A stretch of 64,000 nt of DNA from Desulfovibrio subterraneus. GTDB lineage: Bacteria; Desulfobacterota; Desulfovibrionia; Desulfovibrionales; Desulfovibrionaceae. Position numbers and translations under genes: made by a program. Positions 25,941 to 33,652 of the stretch are shown one piece after another (the stretch's first letter is position 1; every line of letters starts with the position of its first letter). The notes under the pieces are model-generated. The model was not told where the DNA came from. It ran no database searches and saw only the letters and a program-made list of their open reading frames with translations. The stretch is taken from positions 609,021-673,020 of the forward strand of contig NZ_BLVO01000016.1 of NCBI RefSeq assembly GCF_013340285.1, read 5' to 3'.

Positions 25941-27371
25941 TCAGGAAAATTGTACGGCCAGACGGCGAACTGCGGTTTCTTCGTTTCTTCTTTTGGTTAC
26001 GGGCAGCCGGATGGAGACCACAAAGCCCCCTTCGGGGTTGTTTTCGCCGATCACGGAGCCACCGTGCCGCATGGCCACGTGGCGGGTAATGGCGAGCCCC
26101 AGCCCTTTGCCTTCCAGCCCGTGCGATGATGAGCCTCGCACAAAGGGGCGGAAAATGCTCTGCAACTCTTCCTGCGGTACGCCTGAGCCTTTGTCAGCAA
26201 TGCGGATAATGGCTTCGTCGCGTCCGGCATGTTCGGCAAATGCCATGTTTACGCTCACGGCCGTATCCTGCGGAGTGTGGCGGACGCCGTTGCGGATGAC
26301 ATTCTCTAACATGCGGTAGAGTGTTTCGCGGTTGCCGGTTATCTCCACATGCTCGGGCAGGGGGCCGCATTCCACACGCTTGCCGGATGCTTCTGCCTCG
26401 AAACGGGAGTCTGCCGCAACCTGCCGGACAAGATCGGTGAGGCTCACCTGTTCTTCTCTATGCGCGGGGCGCTGGCAGCGGGCAAGCTCGAGCATCTCGT
26501 TGGAGAGTGTGCCCAGTCTGTCTGCATCGCGCCGTATGCGTGTAATAAGGCGAGCGGTTTCCGGCGGAACCGAGCGGCCTGCCAGCTCAACCGCGAGCGA
26601 CATGCGCGAGAGCGGTGAGCGCATTTCGTGGGAAATTTCACCGAACAATCGTTGCTGTTCCGCATGCAGCCGCCCCATGTGTTCCGCCATGGAATTGAAT
26701 TCGTATGCCAGCTTGGCAAGCTCGTCGCCCTTGAACCGTTTGTCCATGTTCACGCGTGCGTCGTATTCGCCGCGTGCAAACCGCCGCAGGGCTTTGCGCA
26801 TCTCACGCGCCGGATGCTCGGTAAAGCGCAGCAGCAAGAAGACCAGTCCGGCGGCCAGAACCAGGGCAAGAATGCGGAAGCCTGTCCACGAGACTGTGTA
26901 TACCTCGCTTATGGCGTTGTGCCGGCTAAGACTTTCGGCAATGAAATAGAGTTCACCGTCATCCGCCGTAAAGGGCATGGCGTTGTCGAGGCGTCCCTCA
27001 CGTTCCCCTGCGCTGTGATGCAGCAGGGGCATGTCTCCGGTCAGTTCGCCGGTTCGGTATGCTTCTTCGGCCAGCATGACCAGTTCCGGATCGTTATCCG
27101 TGGCATAGACGAGGTGCATGTTGCGGTCGAACAGCATGTAGGCCGCACCGTTGGTGATGGCAGATGGAAGCTGTGCCCGCAGATCATGGGGTGTGCGGGA
27201 ATGGTTGAGCAGCAGGTTGCCTGCCAGAATAAGCTCCCGCATGGTATTCTGCCGCATGCGGGTGGCCATGGGGCCCCGTTCGAGCACGCGGGTGCAGAAG
27301 AACAGGGACAGGCTGAGGATGCCAATGGCAACAAGCACTGCCGTCACTATTCTGAGCAGCCACGTTCTCAC
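25941..27371 (-). CDS. Membrane sensor histidine kinase, CpxA-like
   Basis: 476 residues. TM1 about 8-28, a periplasmic sensor of about 130 residues, TM2 about 160-180, HAMP, then HisKA with the H-box GEISHEMRSPLSRM, N-box NVIRNGVRHTP, and G-boxes DKGSGVP and GKGLGLA. Partner of the response regulator encoded just upstream, overlapping it by 4 bases (GTGA), start GTG with GGAGG. Architecture and order (regulator then kinase) resemble CpxRA, an envelope-stress system, but the sensor domain is not diagnostic by eye. Confidence 0.9.
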   Translation of the reverse strand: MRTWLLRIVTAVLVAIGILSLSLFFCTRVLERGPMATRMRQNTMRELILAGNLLLNHSRTPHDLRAQLPSAITNGAAYMLFDRNMHLVYATDNDPELVMLAEEAYRTGELTGDMPLLHHSAGEREGRLDNAMPFTADDGELYFIAESLSRHNAISEVYTVSWTGFRILALVLAAGLVFLLLRFTEHPAREMRKALRRFARGEYDARVNMDKRFKGDELAKLAYEFNSMAEHMGRLHAEQQRLFGEISHEMRSPLSRMSLAVELAGRSVPPETARLITRIRRDADRLGTLSNEMLELARCQRPAHREEQVSLTDLVRQVAADSRFEAEASGKRVECGPLPEHVEITGNRETLYRMLENVIRNGVRHTPQDTAVSVNMAFAEHAGRDEAIIRIADKGSGVPQEELQSIFRPFVRGSSSHGLEGKGLGLAITRHVAMRHGGSVIGENNPEGGFVVSIRLPVTKRRNEETAVRRLAVQFS

Positions 27372-28120
27372 TGGATGCCTCCGTTCACGCGCACGAATGC
27401 CGCAGGGCCGGAGGTTTTCTGGGCCGGTTCCGAGAAGTGGTAGAAATACCCTGCGCCCCGCACGGTGATAATGCGCTCGCCGCCGCTGGGGGCGGGGCCG
27501 AGTTTTCTGCGGATGTTGCTCATATGCACATCTATGCTGCGGTCATACGGGGCCAGCTCCCGCCCGAGGGCGCGGAGCGAAATATCCTCGCGCGAGACGG
27601 TGTTGCCGCCTGCATCAAGCAGCATTTCCAGAATGGTGTATTCCGCAAAGGTGAGCATGACGGGCTCGCCTTTGCAGTGAACGGAGCGTGCGCCTCTGTC
27701 CATGAGCAGGTCGTCTATGGCTATCTGTCTTCCCTGAACGGGGGCAGCGGCCCGTGCCAGCCTGCTGCGTCGCAGCACCGAGCGCATTCTTGCCAGCAGT
27801 TCGCGTGGAACGAACGGTTTGGGCAGGTAATCATCCGCCCCCATTTCCAGCCCCACGATGCGATCAACATTTTCCGCCCTGCCGGTGAGCATGATGACCG
27901 GAACCTGTGAGCAGGAACGAATTTCCGCCAGCACATCAAATCCGTTGGTGTCCGGCAGGCCCACATCAAGCAGGACAAGGTCGTTGTTACCGGAGCCGAG
28001 CATGGAGAGTCCGTCCAGACCCGAGCCCGCAATGCGCAGGGTAAAGCCTTCCGGTGCCAGATAATCGCCGAGCATGGAGGCAAGTTCCATGTCGTCATCA
28101 ATAAGAAGTATAGTATGCAT
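27368..28120 (-). CDS. OmpR/CpxR-family response regulator
   Basis: 250 residues. Receiver domain 1-115 with acidic pocket IDDDME, phospho-acceptor in LLDVGLPD, and conserved MLTGR and LPKPF; winged helix-turn-helix DNA-binding domain in the C-terminal 100 residues (YDRSIDVHMSNIRRKLG). The start at 28120 with GGGGA is preferred to 28144. It is divergent from the sigma factor gene across a 295-bp region with a duplicated sequence, so it may control that promoter and its own. Confidence 0.92.
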   Translation of the reverse strand: MHTILLIDDDMELASMLGDYLAPEGFTLRIAGSGLDGLSMLGSGNNDLVLLDVGLPDTNGFDVLAEIRSCSQVPVIMLTGRAENVDRIVGLEMGADDYLPKPFVPRELLARMRSVLRRSRLARAAAPVQGRQIAIDDLLMDRGARSVHCKGEPVMLTFAEYTILEMLLDAGGNTVSREDISLRALGRELAPYDRSIDVHMSNIRRKLGPAPSGGERIITVRGAGYFYHFSEPAQKTSGPAAFVRVNGGIQ

Positions 28121-28137
28121 GCCGTTTCCCCTGAGAT

Positions 28138-28172
28138 GTGGCACATTTTTCCCTGTGATCGCTTGTAAGAAA
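28138..28172 (+). repeat. Direct repeat, copy 1, near the response-regulator start
   Basis: GTGGCACATTTTTCCC, then TGT, then GATCGCTTGTAAGAAA. It matches 28364-28396 apart from a 3-base insertion and four substitutions. The two copies bracket the intergenic region. Confidence 0.75.
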
Positions 28173-28363
28173 GGCGTGCAAAATCGGCACCATCCTTCCC
28201 GTTTGCAATATCAAGAATTGTTAAGGCGTATTTTGCATTGCTAAATGCATTCTTATGCGTTGCTTAAGAGACTCCGCTGCGAGAAATGCATATGTAATCA
28301 ATACGGGAAACAAGTGGATATGGTTACACCAGTGTATCCATGTTCTTGAAGGAAACTCCAATA

Positions 28364-28396
28364 GTGGCGCATTTTTCCCGATCGCTTGCGAAAAAC
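28364..28396 (+). repeat. Direct repeat, copy 2, near the sigma-factor start
   Basis: GTGGCGCATTTTTCCC directly joined to GATCGCTTGCGAAAAAC, ending 20 bases before the sigma-factor start codon. Candidate operator shared with copy 1 at 28138. Between the copies lies another pair, TGCATTGCTAAA and TGCGTTGCTTAA, about 21 bp apart. Confidence 0.75.
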
Positions 28397-28415
28397 GTCA
28401 GTATTGGAGGCAGAA

Positions 28416-29045
28416 ATGCACTCGTATTCCATCTCGCAGCATGATGTTGAACAACATGCACCCTGTATCTATGATACCTGCGTATCGCTGGTGTCGTCTT
28501 GTCTGCTGGGCGATTCACGGGCATGGCAGGAATTTGTGGGCACCTACAAGCCCCGTATAGTGAAGACCGTTGCATGGACTCTTTCCCGCAGCGGCGTTCG
28601 CGATTCCCTTGCCGGAGACACGGAAGACGTGGTGCAGGAGGTGTTCGTGCGCCTCGTGCGGAGCAACTACCGTCTGCTTGAAACGTGGAACCCGGAACGG
28701 GGTACCTTTCCCACCTGGCTGACGGTTGTATCCCGCAGCACCACCCTTGATTATCTGCGCGACAAACGCAGCGGCGCGACCCAACGGGCGCTTCAGACGC
28801 CTCTGGACGAGTGCCCCGAGCTGTTGCAGGAAAAGGTGCTGCCTTCCGGTGAACTGCACCTGCCGAAGGGGGTGCTGTCTCCACGCCAGCAGTCCATTCT
28901 GCATCTCATCTTTGAAAAAGATATGACGGCGGAAGAAATTGCCGCTTTTCTGGATATTCATCCGCAGACTGTACGCAGTATTCGCCACAGCGCACTGCAG
29001 AAGCTGCGTTATTACTATGAGAAAGAAGACGTGTCGTCATTTTAA
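28416..29045 (+). CDS. ECF-like RNA polymerase sigma-70 factor
   Basis: 209 residues. Region 2 with DTEDVVQEVFVRLVR and WNPERGTFPTWLTVVSRST; region 4 near the C-terminus, LSPRQQSILHLIFEKDMTAE and HPQTVRSIRHSALQKLR. No region 3 or 1.1, so an extracytoplasmic-function type. The ATG at 28416 follows TGGAGG, better than the ATG at 28386. It precedes the flagellin gene by 200 bases on the same strand and faces the response regulator gene. A possible small anti-sigma-like protein lies at 38316-38549. Target promoters are unknown; flagellar or envelope genes are a guess from position. Confidence 0.88.
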   Translation: MHSYSISQHDVEQHAPCIYDTCVSLVSSCLLGDSRAWQEFVGTYKPRIVKTVAWTLSRSGVRDSLAGDTEDVVQEVFVRLVRSNYRLLETWNPERGTFPTWLTVVSRSTTLDYLRDKRSGATQRALQTPLDECPELLQEKVLPSGELHLPKGVLSPRQQSILHLIFEKDMTAEEIAAFLDIHPQTVRSIRHSALQKLRYYYEKEDVSSF

Positions 29046-29163
29046 GCATGCTAGATGTGTAAAGAAACGAAAAGCATCTGCTTAAGAAGTGTAAAATACA
29101 ATATTTGCAACGTATATTGAGGGGTTATAGATAGTTCAAAACTTAATGCTTCTTTCATGTAAG

Positions 29164-29237
29164 GCCGAAGAGAAGGGAAACATCTTCGGCAAAGCATCAA
29201 GGGAATGATGCTCAACACATGACAAACTCTTCATGGA
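29164..29237 (+). promoter_or_regulatory. Flagellin 5' leader with hairpin and three ANGGA sites (possible CsrA control)
   Basis: GCCGAAGA and TCTTCGGC (29164-29171 / 29183-29190) form an 8-bp stem whose loop exposes AGGGA. Further ANGGA motifs are AGGGA at 29200-29204 and ATGGA at 29233-29237, the last overlapping the ribosome site GGAGGA. This is the pattern of CsrA-repressed leaders such as Bacillus hag. No csrA gene is in the window. Confidence 0.55.
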
Positions 29238-29246
29238 GGAAGTATT

Positions 29247-30137
29247 ATGTCACTGGTAATCAACCACAACCTCATGGCCGCCAACGTTTCACGCAACCTT
29301 GGCACCTCGTACGGCAAGCTTGCTACGTCCACACAGCGTCTTTCATCCGGTCTGCGTGTAAACAGCGCGGCAGATGATGCTGCCGGTCTCGCCATCCGCG
29401 AACTCATGCGTTCCGACGTATCCGCATTGAACCAGGGCGTGCGTAACGCCAACGATGCCATCTCGCTCATCCAGACTGCAGACGGTGCTCTCTCCGTTAT
29501 TGACGAAAAGCTCATCCGCATGAAGGAACTTGCAGAACAGGCGGCAACCGGTACCTACACGTCCGACCAGCGTATGATAATCGACTCCGAATATCAGGCC
29601 ATGGCTTCGGAAATTACCCGTATCGCCAACGCTACGGACTTCAACGGCATCCATCTGCTCAACGGCAACCTTTCCAGCTCCACCCACGACGGCAGCGGGC
29701 TCAATGCCACGGGTATGCTGAAGGTGCACTTCGGTACCTCCAACGACTCGGCAGAGGACTATTACTACATTCAGGTGGGTACCAGCACTGCTTCTGCCCT
29801 CGGTCTTGGTAACCAGTCCGCTGTTGGCGGCGCAGGGTACACCATCTCTACCCAGCAGGCAGCGCAGGAAGCTCTGGACGCCATTGACCAGGCCATTGTC
29901 TCCAAGGACAAGATCCGCGCGAACCTCGGTGCTCTGCAAAACCGGTTGGAAAACACCATCTCCAACCTGCAGATTCAGTCAGAGAACCTGCAGGCTGCAG
30001 AATCCCGCATCTCCGACGTGGACGTTTCCACGGAAATGACGGAATTCACCCGCCAGCAGATTCTCACCCAGTCCGCCGTGGCCATGCTCTCGCAGGCCAA
30101 CTCGCTGCCGCAAATGGCTTTGCAGCTTATCGGCTAA
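29247..30137 (+). CDS. fliC: Flagellin
   Basis: 296 residues. Conserved D0/D1 ends: N-terminal SLVINHNLMAANVSRNLGTS and QRLSSGLRVNSAADDAAGLA; C-terminal ENLQAAESRISDVDVSTEM and the usual Ala/Gln-rich end QALQ-type MALQLIG. The central variable domain is short, so the filament is minimal. Subunit of the flagellar filament, secreted by the flagellar type III system without a cleaved signal. Strong GGAGGA ribosome site. It is transcribed alone, opposite to the hook-associated genes that follow. Confidence 0.97.
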   Translation: MSLVINHNLMAANVSRNLGTSYGKLATSTQRLSSGLRVNSAADDAAGLAIRELMRSDVSALNQGVRNANDAISLIQTADGALSVIDEKLIRMKELAEQAATGTYTSDQRMIIDSEYQAMASEITRIANATDFNGIHLLNGNLSSSTHDGSGLNATGMLKVHFGTSNDSAEDYYYIQVGTSTASALGLGNQSAVGGAGYTISTQQAAQEALDAIDQAIVSKDKIRANLGALQNRLENTISNLQIQSENLQAAESRISDVDVSTEMTEFTRQQILTQSAVAMLSQANSLPQMALQLIG

Positions 30138-30186
30138 TGGCCGATTCCATGGGGATTGGAGAATTGCGGAACTGAGAATACACGGC

Positions 30187-30216
30187 AAGGCCCGGCACCA
30201 TATGGTGCCGGGCCTT
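30187..30216 (+). terminator. Flagellin terminator, proximal copy
   Basis: GGCCCGGCACC-ATAT-GGTGCCGGGCC followed by TTCAGG; the T-tract is only two bases. Its hairpin is repeated almost exactly at 30381-30415, on the other side of the repeat element. Confidence 0.82.
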
Positions 30217-30221
30217 CAGGT

Positions 30222-30380
30222 TAATGACAAACCTTCGTTTTCAGTAAAACTGTATTCCCGTTAAGCCGGAGCCGAGGTTCAAAAACGGATTTTCATCGCT
30301 TATACGAGGTGCAGGAACGTTAGGTTCCTGCCCGGCGGAGCCAAAAAATATCAGAAATGACTTTGTCAGCAGTCTGGAGG
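30222..30380 (+). repeat. Dispersed intergenic element, full copy B
   Basis: TAATGACAAACCTTCGTTTT, CCCGTTAAGCCGGAG, TCGCTTATACGAGGTGCAGG and GTTCCTGCCCGGCGGAGCC, then TATCAGAAATGACTTTGTC. Very close to copy A at 25735. It is flanked on both sides by copies of the same terminator hairpin. Confidence 0.82.
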
Positions 30381-30418
30381 TCCGGAACCATATGGTGCCG
30401 GGCCTTTTGTTTTCAAGA
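30381..30418 (+). terminator. Flagellin terminator, distal copy
   Basis: GGTCCGGAACC-ATAT-GGTGCCGGGCC followed by TTTTGTTTTC, a true T-tract. Apart from a C-to-A change and the 5' edge it repeats the hairpin at 30187. It also faces the end of fliD on the opposite strand. Confidence 0.8.
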
Positions 30419-30438
30419 AGCGTTTCCAAAACGGCAGA

Positions 30439-32136
30439 TTATTCCAGCTGGGCGAGAAGCGATTCCAGCGAGGAATTGATGTTCTCGTAGTTGCCGAGCG
30501 AGGCTTCAAGCCGGGCATATTGTTCGACCAGTCTTTGTTGCAGGCGCTCTATGCGGTCTTCTTCGTCGCCTATGTCCTTGGCAGTGTTGTCTATGATGGT
30601 CTGGTAGTTCTGGATGATGATGTTGAGTGTGCCGCTTTCCGTGTCCGTCAGACGGTCGAGTTCCTTGAGTGTTTCGTTGACCTTGCCCTGACGTATGGCC
30701 ACATCGCCCTGATGGGAGCCGTCCGTCCTGTCTGATACGTTCACGATGAGGCCCTGCTCCGGATTGCCCGAGATACCTGTGATGGTCCACGTGTCCGGGT
30801 CTATCTTGGCGGCATTGCCGTTGATAGTGGCCCCCGTAAGGACGCCGCCGCTGACCTGATACTGCACATCGTACAGACCGGGTGAGGTAAGATCCGCAAT
30901 GGAGGATTCGTAGGCGAGTTTGCCGGAATAGCTCACCCCGTCGGACTGGGCGGAAAAGAGGCGGGCTACGGCGTCCGGGTCCTTGTCCAAAGCCTTTTGC
31001 AGCTCGTCGTAGTCCAGAATGAGCATGCCGAAGTCGATGGAGTTCTGATCCGTTTCCGTGGATATGCCTATCTGCGCAAGGCTGCTGTACGGGTCGCCTT
31101 CATTGCTGGAAGCATCAAAGCGTTTGAAGCCGAGCCCCACGTCAGCGAGAATGCTCTGCAGGTTCTGCTCGACAATGTCCATGCCGTAGTTGCCGCGAAC
31201 CTGATAGAACGAGGTTTTTTCGTCGTCGTATTCCTCGTCTGAACTCGTTTCGTCCAGCTCGGCAATGGCGGTGCGTATTTCATTGGTCAGCGTAATGAAG
31301 TTTTCTATGTTCTTGATGATACTGTCAGAGTCGGTGACAACGGTAATTTTTTCACCCTTGGAGTCGGTCTCGTCATACAGGGTGAAGGTGAGCCCTTCCA
31401 CCACGTCGCTTACGACGTTTGAATCGCGCTCTATCCACTTGTCCGCTTCGCTGGGGTAGCCGTCCACCTTCATCTGGGCATTCTGTGCCTTCTGCGTCTG
31501 GGTGAAGTCGGTAGAACTCAGCCCCGTGATGCCTGAGCCGGTAATGGTTATGGCGTTGTCCGCGCCAAGGTCCATGCCCCGCAACTGCAGATGGTATTCG
31601 CTGCCGTCGTTCACAAGGCTGGCGCGAACACCGTCGTTGAGGGCCGCATCGGCATTGATGAGGTTGACGAAGGTCTGCAGGGTGGTGCCTGCGGGTACAT
31701 CAATGGAATAGTCCTTGCCTGCATAGTTCAGTGCGAACGTACCGCCTGTGGTGGTGATGACGTCTGACGAAGACGACCAGCCGTGTGTGCCGGACCACAG
31801 GTCGTTCTGGGCGAGCTGGTTCACTACAATGGTATGCGTGGATTCTATGGCATCTGCACCGGCAGTGACCCCGATGGTGGACGAATCGGTGCTGGTGGCT
31901 GATTTGGTGAGGAATTTTCCCATGGTGTTCAGGTCGCTCAGCGCGGTCTTGTATTCCAGCAGCTTGGTGTTGATACCCTGAATTAGCGCCTGCTTCTCGG
32001 TCCATTGCTCGGACCACGCCTCCATGCGGTTGAGACGGTGGCTTTCGAGGTTGACGGTAGCCTCGATAATGGAGTCGAAATCGGTGCCGCTGCCGAGACC
32101 GGTGAATGTGATGGAGCCGGACCAGTATTCCGTCAT
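30439..32136 (-). CDS. fliD: Flagellar hook-associated protein 2 (filament cap)
   Basis: 565 residues. N-terminal domain with ITFTGLGSGTDFDSIIEATV and the coiled region RLNRMEAWSEQWTEKQALIQ, typical FliD_N; C-terminal FliD_C with the long terminal coiled coil (IIDNTAKDIGDEEDRIERLQ) and SSLESLLAQLE end. It caps the growing filament and promotes flagellin insertion. Last gene of the minus-strand flagellar run, 19 bases after flgL. Confidence 0.95.
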   Translation of the reverse strand: MTEYWSGSITFTGLGSGTDFDSIIEATVNLESHRLNRMEAWSEQWTEKQALIQGINTKLLEYKTALSDLNTMGKFLTKSATSTDSSTIGVTAGADAIESTHTIVVNQLAQNDLWSGTHGWSSSSDVITTTGGTFALNYAGKDYSIDVPAGTTLQTFVNLINADAALNDGVRASLVNDGSEYHLQLRGMDLGADNAITITGSGITGLSSTDFTQTQKAQNAQMKVDGYPSEADKWIERDSNVVSDVVEGLTFTLYDETDSKGEKITVVTDSDSIIKNIENFITLTNEIRTAIAELDETSSDEEYDDEKTSFYQVRGNYGMDIVEQNLQSILADVGLGFKRFDASSNEGDPYSSLAQIGISTETDQNSIDFGMLILDYDELQKALDKDPDAVARLFSAQSDGVSYSGKLAYESSIADLTSPGLYDVQYQVSGGVLTGATINGNAAKIDPDTWTITGISGNPEQGLIVNVSDRTDGSHQGDVAIRQGKVNETLKELDRLTDTESGTLNIIIQNYQTIIDNTAKDIGDEEDRIERLQQRLVEQYARLEASLGNYENINSSLESLLAQLE

Positions 32137-32155
32137 GTCTGCTGCCTCCTGAAAA

Positions 32156-33640
32156 CTAGAGGTAGTCCATCAGGCTCATTTTCATGAGCTTGGACGAAGT
32201 GGTCAGAACGGACTCGTAAATATACTGGGCCCGTGCGAGGTCCGAGGTGAGTTGTGTCACGTCGGCATCCTCGATGGACGAGATATTGGTATTGGTCGAT
32301 TCCTTGCTCATGGACACTGCTTCCTTGGCGAATTCCACGCGCACCTCCCGGCCGCCGATGGCGCCCTGTGCTGTGGAAAGGGTTTCGTGCGCGGCGCTCA
32401 ATCCGTCGATCATCTCCGCGATACCCTTCTGATCGTTCGTTTCCAGAAAACCTATGAATTTTCCGATGGACTCGAAGAGATTTGCAGGCGTGTCCAGAAT
32501 GGAACTGTTGCCGTTTTCTTCCACCCGTCCGCCAAAGATGTCTGCGCCTATGCTGTTTATCTGCACGGTGCTCGACTTGCCGATGGTCAGGTTTATGGCT
32601 GCGGAGTGCGGTTCCACGATGAACTGGTCGCCCGCCGTGATTGCCGAACCGCCGTTGGATGCCAGCTGCACAAAGCCGCCGGGGACGGCAAAGGAGGCAT
32701 TGGAGGTGACGTTGCCGTCTACCCATGTGGCCCCTCTGTCGAGACTGTAGGAATAGGTTATGGGGCCGGGCAGGGAGGCGTTTGAGGCAATGCGTATGGC
32801 CACGGAAGAATCAAAGATTCCGTCAGCAGTGGCGGTAACCGTGGAACTGCCATAGTGCTGCACGGTTTCGTCGCCTTCCATATCGCCGGTATAGTAGGCG
32901 GCAGGGCGAATCCATACGGCAGTGCCGTCACCTTCGCCCGCTGTTTCCGTGGCGGTTACCACGGAACCTGAGGCCATGGTCGCCTTTGCGGTGCCGAAAT
33001 CCAGTTCTGTTGCGCCTGCCGCAAGGGTGGCTGTTTGCCACGTGTTGCCGCCGTCCGAGGTGTAGCGGTATTCCAGCTCGTCCACTCCCACGGTGCCGGA
33101 TTCTGCAAATTCCACATAGATTGTGGAATCTGACGAACCGGAAAAGGAGACGAAAGAGGCATCGGAAAGGGTATCGTCGCGCACGGTTGCGCCAAGGCCC
33201 ATCTCGTAGGCGTTTGTGTTGGTCATGGAACCGGCGAAGATGGAATCGCCCGCATATTCGGTGTTGGAAATGGCCAGCATCTGCCCCATGAGTTCGCGGG
33301 CTTCCTTGGCGATCATTTCGCGCTGGTTGTCGGTGAGCGTGCCTGTGGATGCCTGTTCTGCAAGTTCCTGCAGCCTGGTCAGCACATCACTGGCCTGATT
33401 CAGTTCATCGTCGGCAAGCTGCAGCCAGCCGAGCGCGGTGTCCATGTTCTCGTCGTACTGGCCGAGGCGCGTCAGGTAGGTTTTCAGGTCCAGCGAGCGG
33501 GACATGCCGCCGGGGTCGTCGGACGGCCGGTTGATTTTCTTCTGCGAGGAGTTCTGCTCGTTCAGCCGGATGATCTCCGCAAGGGAGTTGTTCATGTACT
33601 GGACCGATGAATCGAAAAGCATGCTTCTGGCTATACGCAT
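32156..33640 (-). CDS. flgL: Hook-filament junction protein FlgL (HAP3)
   Basis: 494 residues, longer than the enterobacterial protein (about 317) because of a large variable middle domain. N-terminal MRIARSMLFDSSVQYMNNSL and KINRPSDDPGGMSRSLDLKT and the C-terminal SIEDADVTQLTSDLARAQYI match FlgL/flagellin D0-D1 domains. It forms the junction between hook and filament with FlgK, encoded 12 bases upstream. In many Desulfovibrio genomes csrA and fliW are near flgL; they are absent from this gap. Confidence 0.94.
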   Translation of the reverse strand: MRIARSMLFDSSVQYMNNSLAEIIRLNEQNSSQKKINRPSDDPGGMSRSLDLKTYLTRLGQYDENMDTALGWLQLADDELNQASDVLTRLQELAEQASTGTLTDNQREMIAKEARELMGQMLAISNTEYAGDSIFAGSMTNTNAYEMGLGATVRDDTLSDASFVSFSGSSDSTIYVEFAESGTVGVDELEYRYTSDGGNTWQTATLAAGATELDFGTAKATMASGSVVTATETAGEGDGTAVWIRPAAYYTGDMEGDETVQHYGSSTVTATADGIFDSSVAIRIASNASLPGPITYSYSLDRGATWVDGNVTSNASFAVPGGFVQLASNGGSAITAGDQFIVEPHSAAINLTIGKSSTVQINSIGADIFGGRVEENGNSSILDTPANLFESIGKFIGFLETNDQKGIAEMIDGLSAAHETLSTAQGAIGGREVRVEFAKEAVSMSKESTNTNISSIEDADVTQLTSDLARAQYIYESVLTTSSKLMKMSLMDYL

Positions 33641-33652
33641 GGGAGTGCTCCT

